Assembly: GCF_031143425.1 (NCBI RefSeq)
Contig: NC_090437.1
Coordinates: 1,180,888,863-1,180,952,862 of the forward strand
Direction of reading: 5' to 3'
Origin: Pleurodeles waltl
Taxonomy: Eukaryota; Chordata; Amphibia; Caudata; Salamandridae
DNA: 64,000 bases
A program made the position numbers and the translations under genes. Of this stretch, positions 22,580 through 34,305 are shown in pieces. Within the stretch, counting starts at the first letter, position 1, and the number at the start of each line of letters is the position of its first letter. Below the pieces are notes generated by a model that ran no database searches, was not told where the DNA came from, and worked only from the letters and a program-made list of their open reading frames with translations.

Positions 22580-24111
22580 TTGCAGTTAATATGCGAGCAC
22601 CCCTTACCGCACATTTACTGGCACATGACCAAGGGGGTCCAGTTACATTTGTTGTTGAGGCTCATCCAGCCTATTAAGCAGAAACTTTATATTCTTGGGT
22701 CAAATTTCCAGCAGTCGATGGGAACACAAATACATTTCACCATTACACACCTGCAAACACACCTGCACAATACACAATGTATGCATATTTGGAAATACCT
22801 CTATCTTATCAAGACCATAATAATTAGCTTGATGGCACCCTACTACATGCAGTCCCACAAGTTAGGTTAGGTCCCTTAAGTAATGATGATCCTATCTGGC
22901 TTTTATTGGCCCCATATATACAGCGCACCCTGATGCAGCAACCTTGACGGTAGCTGAGGTTTGCCGCTTATACACTGAGCTTACAGCAATATACAGACTA
23001 TTAGTATAGTTTGTAATGCAAACATTAAATACAAACCCAGCATGTTCTAGCCCAGTGCAACCACATGTAGCAACAGCAGGCATTAATCCTGCGAGTGTAC
23101 ATTCGATCATGTGTAAAGTACCCGCCAAATGGGAAGAAATTCCGTTTTGGTTAGCTCTAAAAATAGGTGCACTGGAAGCATTATTTTCCCATACGGGACC
23201 TCAGGATAAACATAGCACATTAACTATGTGCTTGCCATTTGGGATGGTTCCCACAGTAGATAACTGCAATAATTGGGAACGGTATTTGCCATGCTCTATA
23301 CTACCGCACACGGTACACCGACAATTGGCAATCTAATGTAAGTGTTAAAACAAATTCATGATGAATACGGGGCTGCCCCAGCCCTCGACATGGGGATGCA
23401 ATGTATGGGCAATTTTGCCACAGTATCTTCAATTATATTAAGTAACCTTAAAGGAGAAGCAGTTGCACTAGCAGTGCGTATGCGGCTCTGGGACGTTCCT
23501 CCATAGGATCAAGAACGTGAGCTGCCAAAGATTATTGCAGAGACCTACTCTCTAGTATTGGTCAAGATAGTCTAGCGGCCAGATCCACACAACCACAGTT
23601 TTAGGGTAAACCTAATAAAGATTCTACCAAGCAAACACCTGAGGGTTCTTAAAAACACAGGGATAAAAAACAACAAACACCTAAAAAAGAAAGGTGAGGA
23701 TCTCCGCACTCGGAGACCCTTCAGAATAGACATAATCTCAGAAATAGAAATAATATAAAAATGTCTGACAGATATCAATACACTAATACATGCCAATCTC
23801 ATTCCTTTCAGGATTCACTGGAAAAACGCAGTGAGAGAGGTGAGCTGTCAGAGCAAAGAACTGAGTATGTGAAACCGAGACAGGAATCACAACGCTCAAC
23901 AGAAGTTTCTATTCAAAAAGAGGAGGAACATCCTCAACAAAAACCCCAATTTAAAAAGAAAAAAGTGGCACCAGTAGCAATTCATCATGCTACTCAAGAA
24001 GAGAGCTCTATTGAAGAACAAGACGTGGACACTAGCTCTACTAGACAGCGCAGCAAAGGTCACAATAGTTTGCCGAAATCTTCAAGAGCATCTGCAGGTG
24101 AAAGTAACTGA
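22580..24111 (+). pseudogene. gag: Broken gag of ERV copy 2
   Basis: The layout is that of copy 1 without the MITE. A capsid-like open stretch runs 23016-23336 (106 codons; WEEIPFWLALKIGALEALF region). A charged C-terminal open stretch runs 23761-24111 (116 codons), rich in Gln, Lys, Arg and Glu (QKPQFKKKKVAPVAIHH region), consistent with a nucleic-acid-binding tail without zinc knuckles. It overlaps the start of pol by 125 bases in a different frame. Stops and frame changes separate the blocks. Gag identity is by position, length class and composition. Confidence 0.65.
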
Positions 24112-27100
24112 TAACTTCTTACAAGTTGAAACTGCAGCAAGCGTGTCTCCACGCCTGACAGGGTGTACAAAGTAACGATACAGTTAGAAGCAGACACTGA
24201 ACGCACAATCGACACAATCGACCGCATCTTTAACATTTATGAAATTTTACTGGCCAAAAAGGATTGGCTACCTGAATTTGTTCATACTTGCCCATATAGG
24301 GAAGAGTTTATCAAACCTTCTTTCTTGCCTCTTGTTCCCGATGAGCTTGCAGAATCCTATGCCATTATTTGGGAATTGGCACAGGCACCATCCTTATATC
24401 GCAACCACATAGGGTGGGATAAAGATTTCCCCTATCATGTAATTCCAATTAAAAATCAACCCCAACCTCAGCCCCAATACCCAATAAAACTTAATGCTAA
24501 AGCACCCGTGAGGGAAATCCTCACACAACTAGAGTACCAGGGTGTAATCGAACCCTGTGTCTCACAAATGAATAATCCTCTATTCCCTGTAGCTAAACCA
24601 GACCGTTCATACAGAATAGTCTTAGATTACAGACACTTAAACAGTCATACACGCACATATGCTATACAAAACTCTCATAGCAAGGTACTTATGAACAACT
24701 TAGTGCGCAAAAAATACAAAACAACATTGGATATTTGCAATGGCTTTTTCTGCTAAAATATAGCGCCTGAGAGTAGAGGCTTAAGACGTTTCAGCGCACT
24801 AGGCTCCCAGAAAAATTCCGTTGTTTACCACCTGCATACCAGAACATTCCAGCTCGTGTAACTTCAATATTGCACAACATTAACCTTGAAGCATTGCCCT
24901 ATGTAGATGATATCTACCTTACACACAATGAATTACTGCAACATCTAAGACAGGTAGCCCGCATTGTTGTAGGATTTGCCAAATTCGGCTATAAACTCAA
25001 ATTAGGTAGCCTTCCTTAGCATCCTGTTTCTGGGATATGAATTATCAAGTGAAGGATAGAGCCTAACGCCACAATTCTTAGAAAAATGCGTACAGTTACA
25101 ACCTCCAAATTAAAAAACTCCAATCACTATTGGGTTTTCTAAATTTTGGCAGAACATACATTCCAGATTACGCATCACACATAAAACCCGTATATGATTT
25201 AATATATCCTGACTTTTCCAGTAAACTGTGGACAGTTGAACACACATGCATAAACAATGGACAATAAAAAACATCTGGTCATCAGAGTAATTGCTGGTGC
25301 CATTGGTTTCACCTATGTAACATTGAATAAGGGTGAGACAGTCATCCCGATTGCATACACATTACATTTGTTCTCAACAGCAGAACAACGTTTTGCTACT
25401 ACTGAGAAAATTCTCACTGCTGTTCAGGTGGCTGTCAATAAAGAAAGACCACTAGCCTAGGGGAAACGCATTATTGTCATATTTCCAATTCCAGCCCACG
25501 AGGCTGTTACCAAAGCCAGTGTTCCAAACACTAAATCATTACATCCACGTTGGATCCAATGGGCAACGTCTCTGACAGCCACTGATGTTGATTATATTTT
25601 TGACCCAAAGTTACAAATGTAAGAATTTTTACAATATGAACTAGAATACCCAGTTCCCCCAAATACATTGCCTATCGATCAATATCAAAGAGTCATGTAC
25701 ACCAATGGCTCAGCACAACCTGCAATAGGCACAAAGCATCGATACACAGCTGCTTGCGCAGCCGTAAGCAGCTATATAGAGGGTAGTAAATTCTATCCAC
25801 AATACATTTACGCAAACCCTAGGGGATTGCACTGCACAACTAGCAGAGCTAAAGGCTCTGCTGATGGCACTGGAACATAAGGATCCCGACCAGCTAACAC
25901 TGATTGTTTGTGATTCATACTATTGCGTCCAGTCCTTCAATGAATATCTGCATTACTGGTGCCAGAATGGGTTCAGAGATTCCAAAGGTAACACCATCAA
26001 ACAGACTTCTGTGGGGGAAAGTAACAGATCTGAAGCAAATGCTACCAAATGTCCATGTTGTACATACACTTGGACACCAGCACGTTGGCATACACGTTGG
26101 CAGAAATACACTGGCTAATGAAGCAGCCAAATCAGCAGTAGCTACAGCTTCTGTTGCTGCAGTTAATCATTATAGAACGAAACCGGACGATGAAATACTG
26201 ACTGCCATGCAATCCTCGGCTGATGGCACACCTTTACCTAAAGGATATCCCATCAAATATTCCTACTGGATGGGAGGCTTCCTTGACGCAGAAGTAAAAA
26301 TACCAGGTCTGGGAGTTCGAGTGATTCCCAATAATGACCTAAGACCAGAGTTGATCAAAGCAGCACATGAGGGGGTTGCCTCTGCCCATGCTGGTGTGCG
26401 GGCTACAAAATCATTATTGTAAGCTCGTTATTGGTGGCCAGGTCTATACAAACAGACCAAGCAGTATGTTCTTTGTTGTGATATCTGCCAACAAATTAAG
26501 GGGTCCACCGTCAAGCGCCCACCGCAGTCACCCCTCCTAATTTCTAACAAACCATTACAATGTGTGTGCTTGGACCATTGCGGCCCCCTGACACCTGACA
26601 GTGCATATAAATACATCTTTGTCGCTGTTGAGTCCTGTTCTAGATTTCTATGCGTGTGGCCACAACGCTCGGCTGACGCTAGGACTGTTATTAAAGATTT
26701 GTAAGTCTTTACCGGCACATATGCAGTTGTGGCTTTCCACTCGGACCAGGGCCCTGCTCTCACCTCAAGGGCATTCAGGGACGCTGTGGCTTTGTTAAGG
26801 GTCCAACTTCATTACTCGTCTCCATTTAATCCCAAAGGAAATATTGTAGTGGAGTGACAAAACCGAGATTTAAAGCAATCCTTAACAGCCAGAGTATTAG
26901 GTACGAGTCGCAGTTGGCTTAATCACCCGTATGGAGTCCGGAGAGCACCTAATAAGCTGCCTAGAAGTCCCCTGGGGGATTGTACTTCATACGAGTGCCT
27001 GTTTTGAACTCAAATGTATGTTCCAGATCTTGATGGTTCTGGCGTGGAGGTGGCAGAAACACCCTTTGACATAAATGAACGTGTCACTGTTTTGAAGGAA

Positions 27101-27386
27101 TTACAACAGTTCTATGATGCCTCCTTAGGAATTAAGGATGTACCGATAATATCGACCGGCTGAATTTCCAACGGTTTGGGATCTAGTACGTGAAAATGTT
27201 GCTGTGAAAAAGGAGTTTGGTCCTTCCTCTCATGCACTGGTTTCAGTCCTGGAAATACATGGTACCAGAACTGTTAGCCTACCACCGCTGCCTGGTTCTA
27301 AAGAAAATCGCTTTGTTTCCATTGACAATGTCAAGTTACACCATGTGGCCGATCCTGCACAGCAGGCCAAGAGGAACAACCAGTAG
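23987..27386 (+). pseudogene. pol: Broken pol of ERV copy 2 (PR-RT-RNaseH-IN)
   Basis: Pol starts at ATG 23987 inside the end of gag. Domains: protease-like LALLDSAAKVTIVC (no Gly at the usual place); a frame change near 24165; RT with KYKTTLDICNGFF near 24712 and YVDD at 24900-24911; RNase H near 25695 with MYTNGSA, where the catalytic Asp seen in copy 1 is Asn; integrase zinc-binding region 26360-26500 with CDIC; catalytic-core blocks near 26570 and 26740; SH3-like C-terminal block to the TAG at about 27384. Several stops sit at the same codons as in copy 1 (after NGFFC, after the KERPLA stretch, after TKSLL, after the integrase Glu). Extra frameshifts are private to this copy. It is not functional. 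Confidence 0.9.
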
Positions 27387-27588
27387 TACCAGAATCCCTT
27401 TCACTACTGTTCAAGAAATCCCTCTACAAGTTTTGAACAGCAATGCTCACACCTCTCCGAGCTTGGGCAGGGTGGGAAATGATCTTGCATTAGTTCCACT
27501 AACATCTGATTCGACCTCTTCACAAACGGATGATGTCATTTATTGTGAACCACAGTGGGAGACTTCTACCAGTCCTCCTCCTTCTAAT

Positions 27589-30523
27589 ATGGCTCCAGTT
27601 TGTGCATGAACTGCTTCTCGATACTTTGCCGACATCACTGACTCCTTTTCGGACTCATCTGCCTCTTCTGTATCTGAAGTGTCAAAAACACATAAGCTGA
27701 TAAATTGATTTAAAACAAATTACTTTATTTTCCCATGTAACTATCTGTGGCTTTCCTTGACTGTATTAGGTTTCCATCTTTGCATTGGCTTTGCTATTAC
27801 TTTCTTTCTGTTGATACATGGTCATTACCTTCCTGAACGATCAACAGTTGAACTGGTGGATGAGGTCCTAAAACCCAATTTTTCTTCTCACAAGGTCCGC
27901 AGAGACTTGTCTTACGTGAACATTTCCGCTATTCCAATTCCTGATGGGATTGTTTGGGACAAAGTCACTTTTGATATATATTGCCCGATGGATGTCATGT
28001 AAATACCACATGTGTTTCAACTTTTTATGAATGATGGAATAATACCCGGAGTTGTTTAATGTGACTGGGATTTGCTATGAGGACTGACTTGCAGTCTTTT
28101 ACTGTAATTGAAAGTGAGGATGTTTAGAAATCCAAAGAAAATTATGGTTACATGGTTATCTTTAATTATTATGGACAACATTTCATTCACAGAGCAAGTA
28201 CCACAAAAGACAATTTGTAACTACACACAATGGGAACGTTGTCCAACTCCACCACAAGGGAGTTCTAAAACATACTCTGAAAACTTAAATATTTTTCTGG
28301 TCACAATGTTAAAAATGCGGAGTCATATTATTTTAAAATTCCATTTATGAAAAAGTTACATATATTATTGACAGATACAAAATTCATTTATTTTGGTTCT
28401 TTTGTTTCCCGGTTAGCTACAGAAGGCTATGAATATTGGTTGAAGTCGATTGACGTAAACAGTGTGTGGGGAACAGAAAATTGGCAAATAAGAGGAAAGG
28501 AAGCTTTGTTTAGACCATGCCTGATACCTGTTCAAATTATATTTTGAAATTAAACTGTACAACAGACAAGCTGTTTAGACTTAGCAAAAATTAAGGATTT
28601 GAATGCTCCCAGTGTTCCTACCCACGCAAAATTTTACAAATGGCAAAAGTACATTAATGCAATTGAAGATTAGCTTGATGAATGGGTCCAAAATGGCATG
28701 TTTAATGCTTCACTTTCACGTCCTGGTTGGTGGTTATTGGACCAATAGATAACAATAGGTGTTATAAATGTTTTGTAAACTCCACAGGGGGTTTTAGTAC
28801 ACGTAGGCCTGACCCTTGCTTTGTGTCATCTAAACACACAGGTATAATAACAACATATAGGGGGTTATTTCAACTTTGGAGGAGGTGTTAATCCATCCCA
28901 AAAGTGGCGGTAAAGTGACGGATATACCACCAGCCGTATTACGAGTCCATTATATCCTATGGAACTCGTAATACGGCTGGTGGTATTTCCGTCACTTTTG
29001 GGACGGATTAACACCTCCTCCAAAGTTGTAATAACCCCCATAGTGTATAGAAACTATGCGAGCAATGGTTGAAGAGTTCCTCACTAGATGCTATTAAAGA
29101 ACACCTCAGCCTCCTGTCTAATAATATTGACTTACAGGATTTCCTGTTAGGCCCTAGGATACAATGCAGAAAATACTTCTTCTATGCAGTCTATAATGAA
29201 ATTTGGAGGCTTTCTCAACAAGAAGCTGCTGCCCGTTTAAGGCAAATAGATCAGGAAAATTTACAGAAGGCCTTAGCTATTGTAGGTAATGGGATTAATA
29301 CCCTATCCGACTGAATATACACCATGAACAACATTGTTTCTTCTGCAATAGACGTAGTACAGAGGACATGTCCTCTTTACACCATGGACAGAGTTAACTA
29401 AGATCCATTATGCATTTAGGTTGGACACAACAAACAATGAAAGCAGGTCGCTTTCCCTGGCAACACGTAAAGGGACATATTTTCTAAGTTTAATTTAATG
29501 CCACAACAACAACTAATGGCTAAGAAGGAAGCAACTTATGTCATGTTAAACACTGAGAAATTAGAAATATTGCCTTTTACTGTGGATGCAATACCATCTG
29601 CTGAGTGGTCAATACACGTGGTCATCAATCTGCCTATTTCAACACTGCAATTCACATCCTAATTAAAACACATTCCAGTGGGTAGATACCAAAGGCTAGG
29701 AGATAGTTACATACACGAGGTGTGGGAGCTACCCTTCTTGTACAAATGTCTCAGTGGCATGAAAGAGGTCTTTCTTTAGGGTAGTGAAAGCGAGTCATCT
29801 GACAGCCATTCAATGGTTTGTAAACAGCTGTCCTTGCATGGGGCGTGTAATGCTTCGGCAGCAAACTTGGCTTGTTATCTGAAGGGAGTCCCAGTCCCCT
29901 TGATTAGACCTGCATTCCAGGTGCTCTCGAATGGCAGCTATGTGCTCCTTAATAGTGAGAGGTGTTGTGGGATGCGAGCTGGAATAGTTTATGTCGTTTC
30001 GGTCTCCCAAATTGTTACATGCTGCACGAATGTACTTTTTCCTCCTACATGACAGAGGGAAGTAACTGAGATTTGGCCCCGTATCGCTACTTCAAATGTG
30101 AATTTTGACAAGTTGAGTATACTCAAGGCTTTATTGTTTCAAAAACATGTGGCGCTTACATCTGCACGCAACTCCTATGCGCTTCAGGTTGCGAGGTCAT
30201 CCATAGAGCTGCAGTCCCTTTCAAGTACTAACTTTCTGAGATACTTTGGTGAACTCATAGGATGGATATTTAATGCATCCAGTACTACTGGAATTGCTAA
30301 TTTCTTTAAGGATGTTGGTTCTGGTTTCGTTAACATCTTCTCCTCTATATTTGGCTTAATACCTTAAGCCATCTACTCTATATTCTCCAGTATTTTCAGG
30401 GGATTTCCGATAACCTTGGCTATAATAGGTGGCATCTGGCTATTGCTACTTTTTCTCCACAATGGTTATCCTGTTAAAACAAGGAGGACTGAAAGCGCTT
30501 CCACCAGCGCAGCTGTGTTGTGA
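27589..30523 (+). pseudogene. env: Broken env of ERV copy 2
   Basis: The N-terminus has a Ser/Asp-rich cytoplasmic stretch, then a strongly hydrophobic anchor (27757-27820, FHLCIGFAITFFLLIHGHY region), as in the membrane-spanning leader of foamy Env. Surface-subunit remnants follow (28108-28550), then the 180-bp fold-back MITE, then transmembrane-subunit remnants. Open stretches at 29069-29314, 29813-30052 (Cys-rich), and 30098-30367 (helical, ending in an amphipathic region) lead to a membrane-spanning stretch at 30410-30465 (LAIIGGIWLLLLFLHNGY) and a basic tail ending at 30523. These last pieces share one frame, broken by TGA, TGA and TAA. It is non-coding today. Confidence 0.75.
28860..29039. 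mobile_element. Fold-back MITE (180 bp) in env
   Basis: The whole element is a near-perfect inverted repeat. The left arm starts GGGGGTTATTTCAACTTTGG, the right arm ends CCAAAGTTGTAATAACCCCC, and the centre is near 28950 around TTATATCCTATGG. ATA flanks both ends (28857-28859 and 29040-29042), a 3-bp target duplication of Harbinger type. Arm identity is very high, so it is younger than the ERV around it. It has no coding capacity. Confidence 0.93.
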
Positions 30524-30952
30524 CCGCATGATGCAGTACTTTGGTGCATCACTCCTAGAGCAACTGGAGTGCGAATGGTCTCTGTCATTTAGACCGGTTT
30601 GTATTGAGTGCAGCCCATGTTTTGTTGCCTCTGGTGCCCTTTTGAATGTGCACTTGCTTTCATTAGGTGCTGATATGTTAATGTTCTCACTGGGGGCTCA
30701 TTACAAGTCATGTGCTTTGATGGTTCAGAAGCTGTTTATGAGGTGCTCCTTGTGGATCGTGCAGCTCTAAACTCACTGTTGGGCACACCACGGAATGCTG
30801 CTGCCTTGGCTGGAGCTCAGGCTTTGCAACACGAATGCTCCTTGGTTTTCCTTGGAGATGAACTTCCTTCTTTACCATCTGAAGTGGAAGATTTCCTGTC
30901 TTCAATTATCCCAGATTCAATTAGCGACCTTAAAAATGACTCTGACTTTTGA
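30429..30952 (+). pseudogene. Possible accessory gene between env and 3' LTR
   Basis: Two open stretches overlap in different frames: 30429-30770 (113 codons; overlaps the env tail; Cys-rich middle) and 30710-30952 (80 codons). The second ends with a cluster of acidic and hydrophobic residues (DELPSLPSEVEDFLSSI then DSDF), a composition often seen in transcription-activating tails. In foamy viruses this position, overlapping env and before the 3' LTR, holds the transactivator and other accessory genes. I cannot align it to any known one. One frameshift near 30700 would explain the split. The role is inferred from position and composition only. Confidence 0.4.
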
Positions 30953-31117
30953 AATTCAGCTTTTTTTTATGCCTCTATAGACATCTTAAATTGTCCTTTT
31001 AATAAATCCTCATGAGTCTTTTAACTTGCCATTATTTACATTCCCATAATATGCCTTAGGATGAATTTTAGTAGCTTTTGCATATATAATTAGGCTTTGA
31101 ACCACCTTTGAACCATC

Positions 31118-31127
31118 AAGGGGAGGG
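31118..31127 (+). other. Polypurine tract of ERV copy 2
   Basis: AAGGGGAGGG lies immediately before the TGTTGTGTAG start of the 3' LTR, the expected primer site for plus-strand DNA synthesis. Its position and composition define the LTR boundary. Confidence 0.85.
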
Positions 31128-32107
31128 TGTTGTGTAGCTATTTTAGCCATTGTTTTATGCACGTTATTTTAGCAAACTAGGCCTGCCGCTGTGCACTTTA
31201 AACTAGATATGTTTTCTTTTAGCTTCATTATATTATTTTAACAGTAGCCACATTTGCGGTCTTGTTTTATTTTTTCTATCCAGCTGTTCTTCACCTAGGT
31301 CAGCACTACGTTTTTAAACAAGACATTTCTCTCACTCTGTGCTTCCTTCAAGGCTGCAGTAAGATAGGTTGCCGACAAAAGTGGTACACTTTGTCTCAAT
31401 GTTCACAGAAACATGCACACTCTTATGTGGGGATCCTTTCTTGGAACATCAGCTGTTTTATTACAAAACATTACTTTGACCCATGTATGTTAGAGGGAAA
31501 TTCCAGCCAGATGACCACGTCTGTATGCTGATTGCTTCGCTGCAGCTGTTTATGTAGACTACAGGCCTTTGGCTCAGGTACGAGGAATGATGTCTTCCAA
31601 GAGGAAACCTGAAGGGCCTAATTAAAGCTTAACATGCTGTGCTCTAACATAGCCTAGGTAGGAACTATCCTTATAAACCTTAGTGACAACATGGTAGCGT
31701 TATTCTTGTGCTTTACTCTCCTTGTCACAATTTTAATCCTATTGTGCTTTATCGTCCTAGTTATTGCTGTATGTGCCTTATTTTCCAAGATGCAGTTACT
31801 TCAATAAAACCTTATTGAACTTTACTCTGCCTCTGATTGTCTTTGCATATGTGAGACTAATGTAACTGAGAGAAACGAATGAGATCTGAGTGACCACGAT
31901 TCCCTTGAGGAGTCATTTATGTAATGTGCATGGTTGCCCTAATCATCCCTGCTCTTGGGTGGAGATGAGGCACTGCTAGTTAGCCGGAGCAAAACCCGGA
32001 TTAGGCCAACAGGTATCACATGGTGCGGGATTGGACTCAATCCCCCGCAGTACAGGTGATTCTGATGCCAAAATCCAGTAGTCTCATTGTGATAATGGGA
32101 ACCTACA
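31128..32107 (+). repeat. 3' LTR of ERV copy 2 (about 980 bp, full length)
   Basis: It starts TGTTGTGTAG and ends in CA at about 32106-32107, where similarity to the 5' LTR stops and satellite sequence begins. U3 is about 545 bp. A TATAAA box is at 31672-31677 and AATAAA at 31803-31808, giving an R region of roughly 100 bp and a U5 of about 280 bp. It is the only complete LTR of this family in the window. Confidence 0.9.
31672..31677 (+). promoter_or_regulatory. TATA box of the ERV LTR
   Basis: TATAAA sits about 130 bp upstream of the AATAAA signal, the usual U3-R spacing. The matching position in the copy 2 5' LTR is mutated, so only this 3' copy keeps it. Confidence 0.6.
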
Positions 32108-33660
32108 CAGCAACAGGACTGCTAAGGCCAGGAGGCTCTGTTATTGTTACAGAGTCCTCAGGTTCAAAGACCCCTGTTTGTCAACTCCCAATTGATGTGT
32201 ACTCACCTGGGTGCATAGAATGTGTATAGTGGGGGGGTGTAGTACAGGGACTGCCATGACTACATCTCATAACTGGCACTGTTTATGTAACTCCAAAAAC
32301 CAATGGTCACTTGCTCAAAACCATCTGTTAGTAAACTCTCAATTGAAGACTGCTCACTAGTGGGAGGACACTAGTCAAGTGTGTGTACTAGAGTAAGTGA
32401 CATAACTGCAACCTATAGCAGGCCCTGTATCTGTAACACCAAACACCAGAACAGTGTTCTCTGATTACAAAATGAAGTTAACTCAGGTGGGGGGGGTAAC
32501 ATTTGTCAGGTAAGGAATAATAGTGAGAGTGACAGGACTGCAACTTCCAGCAAACACTATTCCTCCAACTCTAAACACCAGATCAGTGGACTCTCCTAAA
32601 ACAACCCCTGCATCTGCACTCTCTATTGAAGTGAGCTCATGTGGGAGGAAACCATTTGTAAAATGTGTGTAGTACAGGGAGTGATCTGACTGCTAATTCC
32701 AGGAGGACCTGTTTCTGGAAAACAAAACACCAACACAGTGTTCTCTTGTCGAAAGACCCCTGTGTCTTAACCCTCAATTGAAATGTACTGACCTGCGAGG
32801 ATACCATTTGTACAGTGTGTGTAGGACAGGGAGTTACATAACTGCAACTCACAGTTGGATCTCTTACTGTCGCTCCAACCACCAGTCCAGTGTCCTCTTC
32901 TCCAAAGACTCCTGTTTGGGAACTTACATAAGAAGTGCACTCACTAGGGGATGACATTTGTCAAGTGTATGAAGTAGTGGGTGTGACACGACTGCTAAGG
33001 CCAGGAGACACTGTTACCGTTACTCCACTCAGCCAGCCCAGTGTCCTCTGCTCGAAGACCCCTCTGTCAACTCCCAATTGAAGTGTACTCACCTGGGAGG
33101 ATATTTGGCTAGCTTTGGAACTAGTGGGAGTGACTTGAATGTAAAGCCCAATGGGCCCAGTTCTGCTAACTCCAGTCACAAGCCCAGTGCCCACTTGCCA
33201 CAATGCATCTGTAAGTGAACTCACAAAGGAATTTTTTTCACCTGAGAGAATAATATTTGGCTGGTGTTGGGAACTAGTGGAGTGACCTGAATGCAAAAGC
33301 TAAATGGGACCTGTTTTGCAAACTCTAATCACCATCCCAGTGTCCACTTGCCCCAACACATCTGTTAGTGAACTCACAAAGGAAGTTTACTCACCTGTGA
33401 GGATAACATTTGGCTACTGTTGGGAATTAGTGGAGTGACCTGAATGTAAAGCCCAATGGGCCCTGTTTTGCTAATTCGAATTACCAGCCCAGTGTCTATT
33501 TGTCCAAATGAATCTGTTAGTGAACTCACAAGGAAGTTTACTCACCTGGAGGATACTATTTGGCTAGTGTTGGGAGCCAATGGAGTGACCTGAATGCATC
33601 TCCCAGGAGGCACTGTTCAAGTGACTCCAAATAGCAGAACATTGATCACCTGTCACAACA
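32108..33660. repeat. Satellite block, ~143-153 bp units, about ten units
   Basis: Unit starts fall near 32132, 32275, 32421, 32564, 32706, 32857, 33008, 33154, 33307, 33458 and 33610. Each has a variant of CACTGTTnnnnTAACTCCAAACACCAG, then AGTGTCCTCT, AAAGACCCCTGT, CAATTGAAGTGTACTCACCTG and ATTTGGCTAGTG or ATTTGTACAGTG. Later units diverge as a subgroup (33154 onward). On the minus strand most units contain CAGGTGAGT, a perfect splice-donor consensus. The block starts exactly at the ERV 3' LTR end. Confidence 0.88.
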
Positions 33661-34305
33661 ACCTTGCCTGATCACGCTTAAATTATGTTTATTCACCTGG
33701 GAGGGACCAAGATGCAGATCATGGTCAACTCAGAGATGTGGCTGGCCACCTAGCTCAATCTTGAACTGCTAAACCAAGATGAAACTATTGAGGACAGGAA
33801 GGACAGCCCACCCAGTGTGCAACATAAATGAACAAGATTGCTTGCTACTGTTTCAATTGTTGCTAGGTAGAGATGAAAGGCCATGTGAAGCAAATGATAA
33901 AGACACAAGATACTAGTGCAGGGAGGGATGTGTTACAGATACAGTGTCCTGCTAAGGATTACAACCAACTTGCACAAACACATTAGGACAAGTGTCTGGT
34001 TACACCAAACATTTTATTTCACTGTGCAACACATAGACTGTCCATATGTCTGGACTGTCATAGCAAAGAATGGCTGACACATATTGTGTCAAGGCAGATA
34101 TACAGCAGCACAGTCCACCAGGCCACAGAAGGAAGGGCCTTGTCAGACTTAATTTTTTAGAATAGGCAGAGGTCTGAATGGTGTCACCAGCTTGAGCCTT
34201 AGCACATACCAAAACCAAGTTATCCAACATCACATAAACCAAGATACAGACTGAGGGCAGTACAACAGTTGCTGATCACAGGTCCATCATAATCAAATGA
34301 CCATG
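33661..34305. other. No gene recognised
   Basis: Non-repetitive sequence at this scale. The short minus-strand open frame at 34000-34242 has no recognisable domain. It lies between the satellite and Gypsy-type LTR sequence. Confidence 0.5.

Larger units (their letters stand above)
21532..32107 (+). mobile_element. Foamy-like (spuma-type) ERV copy 2, LTR to LTR
   Basis: A 10.6-kb provirus remnant in the order 5' LTR (truncated), PBS-like site, gag, pol, env, extra ORF, polypurine tract, 3' LTR. Gag lacks a CCHC box, pol opens in another frame with its own ATG overlapping gag, and env carries an N-terminal hydrophobic anchor. These are spumavirus features. The RT, RNase H and integrase motifs also look foamy-like by eye. 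Many stops and frameshifts are shared with copy 1. A fold-back MITE (28860-29039) sits in env. Endogenous foamy-like elements are known from amphibian genomes including newts; whether this is one of those lineages needs a phylogeny. Confidence 0.88.

Noticed and set aside
133..32107. Stop codons shared by both ERV copies as programmed readthrough or recoding
   Set aside because: All three stop types occur, and frameshifts accompany them. Shared ancestry of a dead copy explains this more simply.
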